DNA of 64,000 nt from Opisthocomus hoazin (GCF_030867145.1 NC_134443.1:3162001-3226000), one strand, 5' to 3'. Shown: positions 23,931 through 36,157, counted from the stretch's first letter. Translations and numbers: made by a program. Notes: generated by a model not told the origin, from the letters alone.

Positions 23931-24133
23931 GAAGGGGAAAATGAAAGGGAATGAGAAGAGGGAAGGGCAGAGGGGAGGGGAAGGATGCGGGAAATGGAAT
24001 GGAAATTGGACACTAGAATAAGAAAAGGGAAGGGAAGAGGAAGAAGAGAAGAAGGGGGAGAAGAAGGAGGGAGCAGGCAAGAACAAGAGGAAAGAGCAGG
24101 GGAAGGGAACAAGATAAGGAAGAGGAAAGGGAA
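23931..24133 (+). repeat. homopurine tract 1
   Basis: About 200 bp of almost only A and G on the + strand. Such tracts can form triplex DNA. The open frames through it are low-complexity and not genes. The following 24134-24538 is GC-rich, conserved in every unit, and holds no gene I recognise. Confidence 0.85.
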
Positions 24134-24807
24134 TCGTCCCCTTTGCTTTCTCCCACAAGACCTTTAGCAGAGCCACAGGGGCACAAAGGGGCAGCAGCCG
24201 CAGCAGCCATTGCCCCTGGCTGGCTCCCAGCCCCTGGGGCAGCCACGCACGTGTACAGGGAGCCTGGAGGTCTGCAGAGGCCCCCAGCTGGCATGTCCTG
24301 CAGGCAGGGGAGCAGCCTGCATTCAGGCAGGGTCCTGGGAGCTCAGCCGCGGGACTGTGTGTGGCCAGAGCTGTCAGAGCTGTGGGGTCTCCCCCGAGGC
24401 AGCTCAGCCTGGCTCTGCTGGGGCTGACACCCTGCACTGGCCTGGGTGGTGTTTGCCATGGCAGGGCGAGGGAAGGCTGCAGTCAAGGCTCAACTTAGAA
24501 AGAAAAGCTGGAGAGGCAGGCGTTGGATGCAGGATTGTTTTATTGCAGCAGAGAAAGACACACAAGGCAGAGGCAGGCCTGTTGTCACCGTGGCTTTGAG
24601 AGAAATGTTCTTTCAGGCTTCTTCCAGGCGGTGGCTGTCCCAGAGACAAGCAAGTGCCCTGTGGCAGGATGGTGGAGTCACGCATCTGGGAATGGGCAGG
24701 AGCAAGGAGGACAGGAGGTGTCATGGAGAGAAGGGAAGGCAAGGAAAAAGGAGAGGATGTGTGGAGCTGAGGTGGCCCAGGGCCGTCAGAGACTTGTGGT
24801 TCTGGCT

Positions 24808-25173
24808 TTAGCAGGGCCCACAGGTGTCCCACAGCTTCTTGCTGTAGCGGGGCAAGGCACAAGGGCTGTAGGCAGGAGAAGCATAGGGTCTGCCAAAGGT
24901 GCAGAGGCCCCCCGAGCCCAGCGTGGCACCAGCACCGTAGAGACCCCCCAGCCCCAGGGAGCCTCCAAAGGCCGGTGCTCCGGACGAGCCCAGCACGGCT
25001 TGCTGGGGGAAGGAGCTGAGGATGGGGCCGGGGAAGGTGACGACCACAGGCGGTGGCTGGATGAAGGCTGAGGAGTCGGGGCACTGCCGGGCACACAGCT
25101 CGTTGCAGCTCTCAGCGATGGGCTGTGGGACAGCAACGCTGGTCTTGGGTGGGCACAGGTCGTAGCAAGACAT
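24808..25173 (-). CDS. keratinocyte/claw-like beta-keratin K2
   Basis: 121 residues with V61L and Q85L. V61L is otherwise seen only in its head-to-head partner G2. The box is at 25636-25643, exon 1 ends 25577, the intron is 25576-25195, and AATAAA (minus) is at 24544-24539. The intron and 3' UTR belong to the K2-K6 variant group, unlike K1. Upstream, its promoter spacer is interrupted by a CR1 insertion. Confidence 0.93.
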   Translation of the reverse strand: MSCYDLCPPKTSVAVPQPIAESCNELCARQCPDSSAFIQPPPVVVTFPGPILSSFPQQAVLGSSGAPAFGGSLGLGGLYGAGATLGSGGLCTFGRPYASPAYSPCALPRYSKKLWDTCGPC

Positions 25174-25635
25174 CTTTGCGTGAGAGAGCTGAGCCTGAAA
25201 CAAACGGATCCAAAGAAGCTGTGATCAGGGAGGAGGAGATGCTGCAGCCATGCAGTGCCCTGTTGGCAGGGCTGCCCTGAAGCTGGAGGGGCCAGAGCCA
25301 CCGCCTTGCCCACGCTGCCTGCCCCTTGCCCCTTGCCCAGCCAGCCTCCCTCAGTGCCCTGCTCTCCACACACAGAGGCCACACAAGCCCTCCCCGAGAG
25401 CCTGTGCGGGGCCTGGCTCTGCGTGCTCTGGCCACAGGGACCCTTCCTCCTGCCCACGTGGCTCAGCCTGCCAAGGCTGCTGCCAGCACGCCCGCTGCCG
25501 GCAGAGCTGTCCTGGCCAGCCAGGCCCCACGCCGGCCCTTGCCACGGGAGGCAGAGTCCCCCAGGCACCCACCTACCCTTTTGCTGAGCAGAGCGAGGCA
25601 GGAGCAGTGGATGCCAGTGCTGGCCGAGGGCAGCG

Positions 25636-25643
25636 CTTTTATG
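25636..25643 (-). promoter_or_regulatory. K2 promoter, CATAAAAG box
   Basis: CATAAAAG with CACGTG at 25685-25690. The CR1 insertion begins about 180 bp upstream of the box, so the proximal promoter is intact. Confidence 0.72.
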
Positions 25644-27781
25644 CTGGGCCGGCAAGCGTGGGGAGGAGCTGGCTGTGCTGGGGGCACGTGCTCTGCAGTG
25701 GCCGAGCCCCTGCCTCCTCCCTGCGTGGCACGGGGCTGTTTTGCTGATGCCATGTCCTTGCCAGACCCAACCCGCTCTAGCAGCGCCTGCAATTACCCGG
25801 CTCAGACGCTTGCCAGCTGACACAGTACTGTCACCAGGGGTCAGTACTGGGCCCAGTCTTGTTTAACTTCTTCATCAATGACCTGGATGAAGAGTTAGAA
25901 TGTACCCTCAGCAAGTTTGCTGATGACACCAAACTGGGAGGTGTGGTAGACACACCGGAAAGCTGTGCTACCATTCATCGTGACCTGGATAGGCTGGAAA
26001 GCTGGGCAGAGAGAAACCTGATGAGGTTCAACAAAGGCAAATGCAGGGTCCTGCACCTGGGGAGGAGCAACCTCATGCACCAGTACAGGCTTGGGGTGGA
26101 CCTGCTGCAGAGCAGCTCTGCGGAGAGGGATCTGGGTGTCCTGGTGGACGACGGGTTAACCATGAGCCAGCAGTGTGCCCTGGCTGCCAAGAAAGCCAAT
26201 GGGATCCTGGGGTGCATCAAGAAGAGTGTGGCCAGCAGGACGAGGGAGGTTCTCCTTCCCCTCTACACTGCCCTAGTGAGGCCTCATCTAGAGTACTGTG
26301 TCCAGTTCTGTGCTCCCCAGTTCAAGAAAGATGATGAGCTACTGGAGAGAGTCCAGCGGAGGGCTACGAGGATGATGAGGGGACTGGAACATCTCCCCTA
26401 CGAGGAGAGGTTGAGGGAACTGGGCTTGTTCAGCCTGAAGAAGAGAAGGCTGCGAGCGGACCTTATAAATTCTTACAAATATCTGAAGGGTGGGTGTCAG
26501 GAGGATGGGGCCAAGCTCTTTTCAGTGGTGCCCAGTGACAGGACAAGGGGCAATGGGCACAAACTGAGGCACAGGAAGTTCCGTCTGAACATGAGGAAGA
26601 ACTTCTTCCCTCTGAGGGTGACGGAGCCCTGGAACAGGCTGCCCAGGGAGGTTGTGGAGTCTCCTTCTCTGGAGATATTCAAGACCCGCCTGGACAAGTT
26701 CCTGTGCAGCTTGCTGTAGGTGACCCTGCTTTGGCAGGAGGGTTGGACTAGATGACCCACAGAGGTCCCTTCCAACCCCTACTATTCTGTGATTCTGTGA
26801 TTCTGTGACACCTCATGGGCCGCAAGAGCCCCACTGTCTTTTCATTATCTCCGTGTGTCAGAGGGCATGCAGCGTGACAAAGGCTGACTGCAAGCGTCCT
26901 GCGTGCCATAGCTCTTCGTCCAGTGCTCCATGTTGGGGCAGCCCCATGCCTTCTATGCAGAGCCACAGGGAAGACCGCGGTCGTAGTGCTGGCAAAGAAG
27001 GTGGGTTTGTAATGGCCTCAAGCACACCAGCGACCACAGGACTCATGTTGGGTGGCTGTTATTTATAGAAGAACAAGGTTGTGAAATGGCAAATCCAAGG
27101 CACTCCTCTCGGGCCCTGCCTGCTCAGCAAGATGCATCACTCCCCAGCCCAATGGAGCTGGTCTCCATCTGCCTGCAGGCGTTGGCCATTGACCTCTGCA
27201 AGAATATGGGAGAAAGACTGCTGAGCTCTTCCCCGAGGGGCATGCAGGAAGGCGCACAGACCTCCACTTGGGTTCAGGCAGCACAGTTTCGAGCCAACCC
27301 TGTGCCAGCCCCACCGGTTCCTTGCAAATATCCCAGGAGCCCCATTGTTGGTGGACGGTGCTGAGCAGGGGCTGCCTTTGGGGTAGTGGGGAGCTGGGAT
27401 GCCCATCTGAATGCACAACCACAGAAGATCCCAGCTGGCTGCCTGGCCCTGCCTCTGCTCAATGGCAGCTCTGCTCCCAGCACAGCCTGGCTGTGAGCAC
27501 AAGGCACAGACGTCTCCCGCGGGCAGAGCACAAGGCAGGCAGTGAGCGGCTTCTGAAGCATGGACCTCACCTGCCATGCACACCTCCAGCAGGGAGATGC
27601 CTGCTGCCATTTAGCCCACTAAGCAGAAAGGGGAGGAAAGCCTCTGAAGTGGCATGTGCTGCTTCCAAGGAGGGGATGCTGAGTCAGGGCGGGGCAGGAG
27701 CCAGACAGCCCTGTCCTCATCAGCAGGAGGGAGTGGTGGCTCTGCAGATTGGCCCAGGTGGTGCTGAGCAATGGGGGTCAG
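25644..27781. other. divergent promoter spacer K2/G2 with CR1
   Basis: It equals the 1,150 bp spacer of the other units plus the 988 bp insertion at 25824-26811. A TATAAATA-like element on the minus strand lies near 27060. Confidence 0.65.
25824..26811 (+). mobile_element. young 5'-truncated CR1 LINE insertion
   Basis: A non-LTR retrotransposon 3' end, present in this unit only. It reads as one open frame, at least 25859-26719 (286 codons to the stop), for the C-terminal part of reverse transcriptase, including the catalytic FADDTKL motif about 20 residues in and [10 protein letters not shown]. After it come a short 3' UTR and ATTCTGTG repeats, the CR1 hallmark. TGACAC occurs at both edges (25818-25823 and 26806-26811) and once at the empty site in other units, consistent with a 6 bp target duplication. 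The intact frame and sharp edges indicate recent insertion. Confidence 0.93.
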
Positions 27782-27789
27782 CATAAAAG
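27782..27789 (+). promoter_or_regulatory. G2 promoter with altered box CATAAAAG
   Basis: All other G genes have TATAAAAG here. In G2 the first T is C, giving the K-type box. TGAGTCA is kept at 27680-27686. Confidence 0.75.
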
Positions 27790-27979
27790 CTCTGCCTCTG
27801 CCAGGCTCTGCCAAGCAGTGCAGTGGCTGCCTTCTCCTTGGGGAACAGGGTAAGTCTGTGAGCTCTTCTCTTCTTGGTGGCCTTGTGCTGCCCCAGGTCC
27901 TTGTGCCTCAGGTGCTCCCCTCTACTGCTCCGTTGCCATCTCTGTCCTCTTGCAGAGCTCCGTCTGATCCTGCGCAAAG

Positions 27980-28345
27980 ATGTCTTGCTACGACCTGTGC
28001 CCACCCAAGACCAGCGTTGCTGTCCCACAGCCCATCGCTGAGAGCTGCAACGAGCTGTGTGCCCGGCAGTGCCCCGACTCCTCAGCCTTCATCCAGCCAC
28101 CGCCTGTGGTCGTCACCTTCCCCGGCCCCATCCTCAGCTCCTTCCCCCAGCAAGCCGTGCTGGGCTCGTCCGGAGCACCGGCCTTTGGAGGCTCCCTGGG
28201 GCTGGGGGGCCTCTACGGTGCTGGTGCCACGCTGGGCTCGGGGGGCCTCTGCAGCTTTGGCAGACCCTATGCTTCTCCTGCCTACAGCCCTTGTGCCTTG
28301 CCCCGCTACAGCAAGAAGCTGTGGGACACCTGTGGGCCCTGCTAA
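27980..28345 (+). CDS. keratinocyte/claw-like beta-keratin G2
   Basis: 121 residues with V61L, Q85L and T92S. The first two are shared with K2 of the same pair, and Q85L and T92S with G3. Exon 1 ends 27849, the intron is 27850-27955 with the CTCTTGCAG type of acceptor seen in G1, G7 and G8, and AATAAA is at 28767-28772. Confidence 0.93.
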   Translation: MSCYDLCPPKTSVAVPQPIAESCNELCARQCPDSSAFIQPPPVVVTFPGPILSSFPQQAVLGSSGAPAFGGSLGLGGLYGAGATLGSGGLCSFGRPYASPAYSPCALPRYSKKLWDTCGPC

Positions 28346-29134
28346 ATGCAGCCCAGACAAAGGCCCTGACCTCAGTCCACACACCAACACCCCCAGCACC
28401 CAAACTGGGCTGAGCTGGTGGCCATGGGGCACCGAGGAATGCTGAGCATCCCCAGTCCCACTCAGTGCCTGGGCAAATGCCAGTGCTGCACACCCTCAGC
28501 CCCTCCCTTTCCTCTTCTCCTACCTGCTGCTCTCTTCCCCTTCCCTCTCCCCCAGGCTGTTGGACAAGGTGGAAGAAGGACCCATAAGTTCCTGTGAGGC
28601 ACGTGGACCATGTGCTTGTGATCTGGAATTCTGCACCTAGAGGGCATCTGGAGTGAGAAGCTATACTCTGGAGAAGATCCCTCTGCTTCCCACAACATGT
28701 GACAACCAGCATCTCTGGGTCTTGACGACTGCTCTCTCTGAGAGTCTGTCCTGCCCCTCTGGGCACAATAAAGCTTTCCTGCATCCAAGTGCTGTCTCCT
28801 TCCCTCTTTCTCCCAAGGCAGAAAGAGCCTGGGTGCTTAGTGACTGTCCGTTGTGGAAGGGCAAATGCTGCTCCTGAGATGCCCAGGCCAGGTGAGAGTG
28901 GGCAGTGTCTAGAGAGGGAGGATGCAGGCAGGGTAGAGGGTAGACAGAGCCTCTTGGTGGGACTTGCAGCAGCTGGGGAAAGGGCAGGGAGCAGGACAGG
29001 CTCTGGCAGTGCTCTTTTGCCTGTTCTTCTCAGCTTGGGAGCAGCACCAGTCCCCAGAGGTCCCTCAGGTCTGCAGAAGCACAGCAGCATCTCCAGGCAT
29101 CTGCACAGAGGAGGCTGGAGAGGAGCCAGTACTC

Positions 29135-29860
29135 AAGCCTGAGCTTGGGATGTGGCTGGTGATTGCTGGAGAGCGGCTTGTCAGGAAAGGCCCTGAGGAT
29201 GCTGGGGGACACCAAGGTGAGCAGGAGGCAGCAATGCATGTGACGGCAAGGGCATGCAGAGTTGTCCTGGGCTGTATAGGGTGGAATGTGGGCAGGAGGT
29301 GGAGGGAGGGGATCCCTGGACACCACTCAGCACTGGGGAAGCCAGCCCTGCAGTGCTGTATCTCGTACTGGACTCCCAGCACATGAGAGCTGTGGGGCTG
29401 CTGGAGAGAGTCCTGTACAGGACCACACATGGATGCAGAATGCACAGGGAGCATGTGTCCTGTGGGGAGAGCCTGAGGGAGCTGGGACTGCTCCTCCTGG
29501 CTCTGAGGAGGCTCAGGGGGACTCCTTAATGTGCACACAGGTGTGAAGGGAAGGCATGAAGAAGATGGAGCCAGGCTCTTTTTGAAGGCGTCCAGTGCCA
29601 GGACAAGAGGCCGTGGGCACCAGCTGCAACACCAGAGGATTCACCTCAACATCCCAAACCTCTTCTGAGCAGTGAGGCTGACGGAGCACTGGTAGACATC
29701 ACCCTGGGAGGTTATGGAGTCTCTGTCCTTGGAGATGGGCAAAAACTGTCTGGACATGGTGCTGGGCAGCCCGCTCTGGGTGACTATGTTTGAGGGTGCA
29801 GCCTGAGAAGATGCAAAGGCTGCTGCCACAACAGTCAGGCTGTGATTTCTGTGATTTTGT
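29135..29860 (+). mobile_element. old CR1 LINE 3' fragment (tail spacer 2)
   Basis: Orthologous position to the fragment at 23150, with small differences. The preceding 28773-29134 holds no gene. Confidence 0.73.
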
Positions 29861-29914
29861 ATTTGCGGCAGAGAACTGAGTAGCATGGAGTGTGTTGGTC
29901 TGTGCTGGGGTTAT

Positions 29915-30118
29915 GAAGGGGAAAATGAAAGGGAATGAGAAGAGGGAAGGGCAGAGGGGAGGGGAAGGATGCGGGAAATGGAATGGAAATTGGACACTAG
30001 AATAAGAAAAGGGAAGGGAAGAGGAAGAAGAGAAGAAGGGGGAGAAGAAGGAGGGAGCAGGCAAGAACAAGAGGAAAGAGCAGGGGAAGGGAACAAGATA
30101 AGGAAGAGGAAAGGGAAT
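29915..30118 (+). repeat. homopurine tract 2
   Basis: A/G-only run of about 200 bp, followed by conserved GC-rich spacer to 30522 with no gene seen. Confidence 0.85.
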
Positions 30119-30792
30119 CGTCCCCTTTGCTTTCTCCCACAAGACCTTTAGCAGAGCCACAGAGGCACAAAGGGGCAGCAGTAACAGCAGCCATTGCCCC
30201 TGGCTGGCTCCCAGCCCCTGGGGCAGCCACGCACGTGTACAGGGAGCCTGGAGGTCTGCAGAGGCCCCCAGCTGGCATGTCCTGCAGGCAGGGGAGCAGC
30301 CTGCATTCAGGCAGGGCCCTGGGAGCTCGGCCGCGGGACTGTGTGTGGCCAGAGCTGTCAGGGCTGTGGGGTCTCCCCCGAGGCAGCTCAGCCTGGCTCT
30401 GCTGGGGCTGACACCCTGCACTGGCCTGGGTGGTGGTTGCCACGGCAAGGCGAGGGAAGGCTGCAGTCCAGGCTCAACTTAGAAAGAAAAGCTGGAGAGG
30501 CAGGCGTTGGATGCAGGATTGTTTTATTGCAGCAGAGAAAGACACACAAGGCAGAGGCAGGCAGGTTGTCACCGCGGGCTTTGAGAGAGGCGTTCCTTCA
30601 GGCTTCTTCCAGGCGGTGGCTGTCCCAGAGACAAGCAAGTGCCCTGTGGCAGGATGGTGGAGTCACGCATCTGGGAATGGGCAGGAGCAAAGAGGACAGG
30701 AGGTGTCATGGAGAGAAGGGAAGGGAAGGAGAAAGTAGAGGATGTGTGGAGCTGAGGTGGCCCAGGGCCATCAGAGACTTGTGGTTCTGGCT

Positions 30793-31158
30793 TTAGCAGG
30801 GCCCACAGGTGTCCCACAGCTTCTTGCTGTAGCGGGGCAAGGCACAAGGGCTGTAGGCAGGAGAAGCATAGGGTCTGCCAAAGGTGCAGAGGCCCCCCGA
30901 GCCCTGCGTGGCACCAGCACCGTAGAGGCCCCCCAGCCCCAGGGAGCCTCCAAAGGCCGGTGCTCCGGACGAGCCCACCACGGCTTGCTGGGGGAAGGAG
31001 CTGAGGATGGGGCCGGGGAAGGTGACGACCACAGGCGGTGGCTGGATGAAGGCTGAGGAGTCGGGACACTGCCGGGCACACAGCTCGTTGCAGCTCTCAG
31101 CGATGGGCTGTGGGACAGCAACGTTGGTCTTGGGTGGGCACAGGTCGTAGCAAGACAT
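30793..31158 (-). CDS. keratinocyte/claw-like beta-keratin K3
   Basis: 121 residues with S12N, the marker of K3-K6. The box is at 31621-31628, exon 1 ends 31562, the intron is 31561-31180, and AATAAA (minus) is at 30528-30523, 270 bp beyond the stop. Partner G3 lies head to head. Confidence 0.93.
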   Translation of the reverse strand: MSCYDLCPPKTNVAVPQPIAESCNELCARQCPDSSAFIQPPPVVVTFPGPILSSFPQQAVVGSSGAPAFGGSLGLGGLYGAGATQGSGGLCTFGRPYASPAYSPCALPRYSKKLWDTCGPC

Positions 31159-31620
31159 CTTTGTGTGAGAGAGCTGAGCCTGAAACAAACGGATCCAAAG
31201 AAGCTGTGATCAGGGAGGAGGAGATGCCGCAGCCATGCAGTGCCCACTTGGCATGGCTGCCCTGAAGCTGGAGGGGCCAGAGCCACTGCCTTGCCCACGC
31301 TGCCTGCCCCTTGCCCCTTGCCCAGCCAGCCCCCCTCAGTGCCCTGCTCTCCACACACAGAGACCACACAAGCCCTCCCCGAGAGCCTGTGCGGGGCCTG
31401 GCTCTGCGTGCTCTGGCCACAGGGACCCTTCCTCCTGCCAACGTGGCTCAGCCTGCCAAGGCTGCTGCCAGCACGCCCGCTGCCGGCAGAGCTGTCCTGG
31501 CCAGCCAGGCCCCACGCCGGCCCTTGCCACGGGCGGCAGAGTCCCCCAGGCACCCACCTACCCTTTTGCTGAGCAGAGCGAGGCAGGAGCAGTGGATGCC
31601 AGTGCTGGCCGAGGGCAGCG

Positions 31621-31628
31621 CTTTTATG
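31621..31628 (-). promoter_or_regulatory. K3 promoter, CATAAAAG box
   Basis: Same box and E-box spacing as K1. Confidence 0.72.
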
Positions 31629-32780
31629 CTGGGCCGGCAAGCGTGGGGAGGAGCTGGCTGTGCTGGGGGCACGTGCTCTGCAGTGGCCGAGCCCCTGCCT
31701 CCTCCCTGCGTGGCACGGGGCTGTTTTGCTGATGCCATGTCCTTGCCAGACCCAACCCGCTCTATCAGCGCCTGCAATTACCACGCTCGGACGCTTGCCA
31801 GCTGACACCTCATGGGCCACAAGAGCCCCACTGTCTTTTGATTATCTCCGTGTGTCAGAGGGCATGCAGCCTGACAAAGGCTGACTGCAAGCATCCTGCA
31901 TGCCATAGCTCTTCGTCCAGTGTTCCATGTTGGGGCAGCCCCATGCCTTCTTTGCTGAGCCACAGGGAAGACCGCGGTCATAGTGTTGGCAAAGAAGGTG
32001 GGCTTGTAATGGCCTCAAGCACACCAGCGACCACAGGACTCATGCTGTGTGGCTGTTATCTATAGATGAGCGAGGTTGTGAAATGGCAAGTCCAAGGCAT
32101 TCCTCTCGGGCCCATGCCTGCTCAGCAAGATGCATCACTCCCCAGTCCAATGGAGCTGGTCTCCATCTGCCTGCAGGCATTGGCCATTGACCTCTGCAAG
32201 AATATGGGAGAAAGACTGCTGAGCTCTTCCCCGAGGGGCATGCAGGAAGGCGCACAGACCTCCACTTGGGTTCAGGCAGCACAGTTTCGAGCCAGCCCTG
32301 TGCCAGCCCCACCGGTTCCTTGCAAATATCCCAGGAGCCCCATTGTTGGTGGACGGTGCTGAGCAGGGGCTGCCTTTGGGGTAGTGGGGAGCTGGGATGC
32401 CCATCTGAATGCACAACCACAGAAGATCCCAGCTGGCTGCCTGGCCCTGCCTCTGCTCAATGGCAGCTCTGCTCCCAGCACAGCCTGGCTGTGAGCACAA
32501 GGCACAGATGTCTCCCGCGGGCAGAGCACAAGGCAGGCAGTGAGCGGCTTCTGAAGCACGGACCTCACCTGCCATGCACCCCTCCAGCAGGGAGATGCCT
32601 GCTGCCATTTAGCCCACTAAGCAGAAAGGGGAGGAAAGCCTCTGAAGTGGCATGTGCTGCTTCCAAGGAGGGGATGCTGAGTCAGGGCGGGGTAGGAGCC
32701 AGACAGCCTTGTCCTCATCAGCAGGAGGGAGTGGTGGCTCTGCAGATTGGCCCAGGTGGTGCTGAGCAATGGGGGGCCAG
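31629..32780. other. divergent promoter spacer K3/G3
   Basis: 1,152 bp, no CR1. Carries the E-box at the K side and TGAGTCA plus inverted CCAAT at the G side. Confidence 0.65.
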
Positions 32781-32788
32781 TATAAAAG
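32781..32788 (+). promoter_or_regulatory. G3 promoter, TATAAAAG box
   Basis: Canonical box 60 bp before the donor at 32848/32849. Confidence 0.8.
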
Positions 32789-32978
32789 CTCTGCCTCTGC
32801 CAGGCTCTGCCAAGCAGTGCAGTGGCTGCCTTCTCCTTGGGGAACAGGGTAAGTCTGTGAGCTCTTCTCTTCTTGGTGGCCTTGTCCTGCCCCAGGCCCT
32901 TGTGCCTCAGGTGCTCCCCTCTGCTGCTTTATTGATATGTTTGCCTTATTGCAGAGCTCCGTCTGATCCTGCGCAAAG

Positions 32979-33344
32979 ATGTCTTGCTACGACCTGTGCC
33001 CACCCAAGACCAGCGTTGCTGTCCCACAGCCCATCGCTGAGAGCTGCAACGAGCTGTGTGCCCGGCAGTGTCCCGACTCCTCAGCCTTCATCCAGCCACC
33101 GCCTGTGGTCGTCACCTTCCCCGGCCCCATCCTCAGCTCCTTCCCCCAGCAAGCCGTGGTGGGCTCTTCCGGAGCACCGGCCTTTGGAGGCTCCCTGGGA
33201 CTGGGGGGCCTCTACGGTGCTGGTGCCACGCTGGGCTCGGGGGGCCTCTGCAGCTTTGGCAGACCCTATGCTTCTCCTGCCTACAGCCCTTGTGCCTTGC
33301 CCCGCTACAGCAAGAAGCTGTGGGACACCTGTGGGCCCTGCTAA
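32979..33344 (+). CDS. keratinocyte/claw-like beta-keratin G3
   Basis: 121 residues with Q85L and T92S. The intron, 32849-32954, ends in the AT-richer variant TTGCCTTATTGCAG shared by G3-G6 and differing from G1/G2, although its length is still 106 bp. AATAAA is at 33766-33771. Confidence 0.93.
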   Translation: MSCYDLCPPKTSVAVPQPIAESCNELCARQCPDSSAFIQPPPVVVTFPGPILSSFPQQAVVGSSGAPAFGGSLGLGGLYGAGATLGSGGLCSFGRPYASPAYSPCALPRYSKKLWDTCGPC

Positions 33345-34133
33345 ATGCAGCCCAGACAAAGGCCCTGACCTCAGTCCACACACCAACACCCCCAGCACCC
33401 AAACTGGGCTGAGCTGGTGGCCATGGGGCACCGAGGAATGCTGAGCATCCCCAGTCCCACTCAGTGCCTGGGCAAATGCCAGTGCTGCACACCCTCAGCC
33501 CCTCCCTTTCCTCTTCTCCTACCTGCTGCTCTCTTCCCCTTCCCTCTCCCCCAGGCTGTTGGACAAGGTGGAAGAAGGACCCATAAGTTCCTGTGAGGCT
33601 GGTGGACCATGTGCTTGTGATCTGGAATTCTGCACCTAGAGGGCATCTGGAGTGAGAAGCTATACTCTGGAGAAGATCCCTCTGCTTCCCACAACATGTG
33701 ACAACCAGCATCTCTGGGTCTTGACGACTGCTCTCTCTGAGAGTCTGTCCTGCCCCTCTGGGCACAATAAAGCTTTCCTGCATCCAAGTGCTGTCTCCTT
33801 CCCTCTTTCTCCCAAGGCAGAAAGAGCCTGGGTGCTTAGTGACTGTCCGTTGTGGAAGGGCAAATGCTGCTCCTGAGATGCCCAGGCCAGGTGAGAGTGG
33901 GCAGTGTCTAGAGAGGGAGGATGCAGGCAGGGTAGAGGGTAGACAGAGCCTCTTGGTGGGACTTGCAGCAGCTGGGGAAAGGGCAGGGAGCAGGACAGGC
34001 TCTGGCAGTGCTCTTTTGCCTGTTCTTCTCAGCTTGGGAGCAGCACCAGTCCCCAGAGGTCCCTCAGGTCTGCAGAAGCACAGCAGCATCTCCAGGCATC
34101 TGCACAGAGGAGGCTGGAGAGGAGCCAGTACTC

Positions 34134-34859
34134 AAGCCTGAGCTTGGGATGTGGCTGGTGATTGCTGGAGAGCGGCTTGTCAGGAAAGGCCCTGAGGATG
34201 CTGGGGGACACCAAGGTGAGCAGGAGGCAGCAATGCATGTGACGGCAAGGGCATGCAGAGTTGTCCTGGGCTGTATAGGGTGGAATGTGGGCAGGAGGTG
34301 GAGGGAGGGGATCCCTGGACACCACTCAGCACTGGGGAAGCCAGCCCTGCAGTGCTGTATCTCGTACTGGACTCCCAGCACATGAGAGCTGTGGGGCTGC
34401 TGGAGAGAGTCCTGTACAGGACCACACATGGATGCAGAATGCACAGGGAGCATGTGTCCTGTGGGGAGAGCCTGAGGGAGCTGGGACTGCTCCTCCTGGC
34501 TCTGAGGAGGCTCAGGGGGACTCCTTAATGTGCACACAGGTGTGAAGGGAAGGCATGAAGAAGATGGAGCCAGGCTCTTTTTGAAGGCGTCCAGTGCCAG
34601 GACAAGAGGCCGTGGGCACCAGTTGCAACACCAGAGGATTCACCTCAACATCCCAAACCTCTTCTGAGCAGTGAGGCTGACGGAGCACTGGTAGACATCA
34701 CCCTGGGAGGTTATGGAGTCTCTGTCCTTGGAGATGGGCAAAAACTGTCTGGACATGGTGCTGGGCAGCCCGCTCTGGGTGACTATGTTTGAGGGTGCAG
34801 CCTGAGAAGATGCAAAGGCTGCTGCCACAACAGTCAGGCTGTGATTTCTGTGATTTTGT
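34134..34859 (+). mobile_element. old CR1 LINE 3' fragment (tail spacer 3)
   Basis: Nearly identical to the fragment in tail spacer 2. The preceding 33772-34133 has no gene. Confidence 0.73.
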
Positions 34860-34913
34860 ATTTGCGGCAGAGAACTGAGTAGCATGGAGTGTGTTGGTCT
34901 GTGCTGGGGTTAT

Positions 34914-35117
34914 GAAGGGGAAAATGAAAGGGAATGAGAAGAGGGAAGGGCAGAGGGGAGGGGAAGGATGCGGGAAATGGAATGGAAATTGGACACTAGA
35001 ATAAGAAAAGGGAAGGGAAGAGGAAGAAGAGAAGAAGGGGGAGAAGAAGGAGGGAGCAGGCAAGAACAAGAGGAAAGAGCAGGGGAAGGGAACAAGATAA
35101 GGAAGAGGAAAGGGAAT
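34914..35117 (+). repeat. homopurine tract 3
   Basis: Same A/G run as tract 2, followed by GC-rich spacer to 35521. Confidence 0.85.
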
Positions 35118-35791
35118 CGTCCCCTTTGCTTTCTCCCACAAGACCTTTAGCAGAGCCACAGAGGCACAAAGGGGCAGCAGTAACAGCAGCCATTGCCCCT
35201 GGCTGGCTCCCAGCCCCTGGGGCAGCCACGCACGTGTACAGGGAGCCTGGAGGTCTGCAGAGGCCCCCAGCTGGCATGTCCTGCAGGCAGGGGAGCAGCC
35301 TGCATTCAGGCAGGGTCCTGGGAGCTCGGCCGCGGGACTGTGTGTGGCCAGAGCTGTCAGGGCTGTGGGGTCTCCCCCGAGGCAGCTCAGCCTGGCTCTG
35401 CTGGGGCTGACACCCTGCACTGGCCTGGGTGGTGGTTGCCACGGCAAGGCGAGGGAAGGCTGCAGTCCAGGCTCAACTTAGAAAGAAAAGCTGGAGAGGC
35501 AGGCGTTGGATGCAGGATTGTTTTATTGCAGCAGAGAAAGACACACAAGGCAGAGGCAGGCAGGTTGTCACCGCGGGCTTTGAGAGAGGCGTTCCTTCAG
35601 GCTTCTTCCAGGCAGTGGCTGTCCCAGAGACAAGCAAGTGCCCTGTGGCAGGATGGTGGAGTCACGCATCTGGGAATGGGCAGGAGCAAAGAGGACAGGA
35701 GGTGTCATGGAGAGAAGGGAAGGGAAGGAGAAAGTAGAGGATGTGTGGAGCTGAGGTGGCCCAGGGCCATCAGAGACTTGTGGTTCTGGCT

Positions 35792-36157
35792 TTAGCAGGG
35801 CCCACAGGTGTCCCACAGCTTCCTGCTGTAGCAGGGCAAGGCACAAGGGCTGTAGGCAGGAGAAGCATAGGGTCTGCCAAAGGTGCAGAGGCCCCCCGAG
35901 CCCTGCGTGGCACCAGCACCGTAGAGGCCCCCCAGCCCCAGGGAGCCTCCAAAGGCCGGTGCTCCGGACGAGCCCACCACGGCTTGCTGGGGGAAGGAGC
36001 TGAGGATGGGGCCGGGGAAGGTGACGACCACAGGCGGTGGCTGGATGAAGGCTGAGGAGTCGGGACACTGCCGGGCACACAGCTCGTTGCAGCTCTCAGC
36101 GATGGGCTGTGGGACAGCAACGTTGGTCTTGGGTGGGCACAGGTCGTAGCAAGACAT
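35792..36157 (-). CDS. keratinocyte/claw-like beta-keratin K4
   Basis: 121 residues with S12N, R109C and K112R. The last two are G-type changes (both in G1; K112R in G4-G8), so the 3' part of this K gene probably came from a G gene by conversion. The box is at 36620-36627, exon 1 ends 36561, the intron is 36560-36179, and AATAAA (minus) is at 35527-35522. Confidence 0.93.
   Translation of the reverse strand: MSCYDLCPPKTNVAVPQPIAESCNELCARQCPDSSAFIQPPPVVVTFPGPILSSFPQQAVVGSSGAPAFGGSLGLGGLYGAGATQGSGGLCTFGRPYASPAYSPCALPCYSRKLWDTCGPC

Noticed and set aside
25859-26719. CR1 open frame as a host gene
   Set aside because: FADD motif, LEYCVQ segment, 3' ATTCTGTG repeats and absence from other units identify it as a retrotransposon end.
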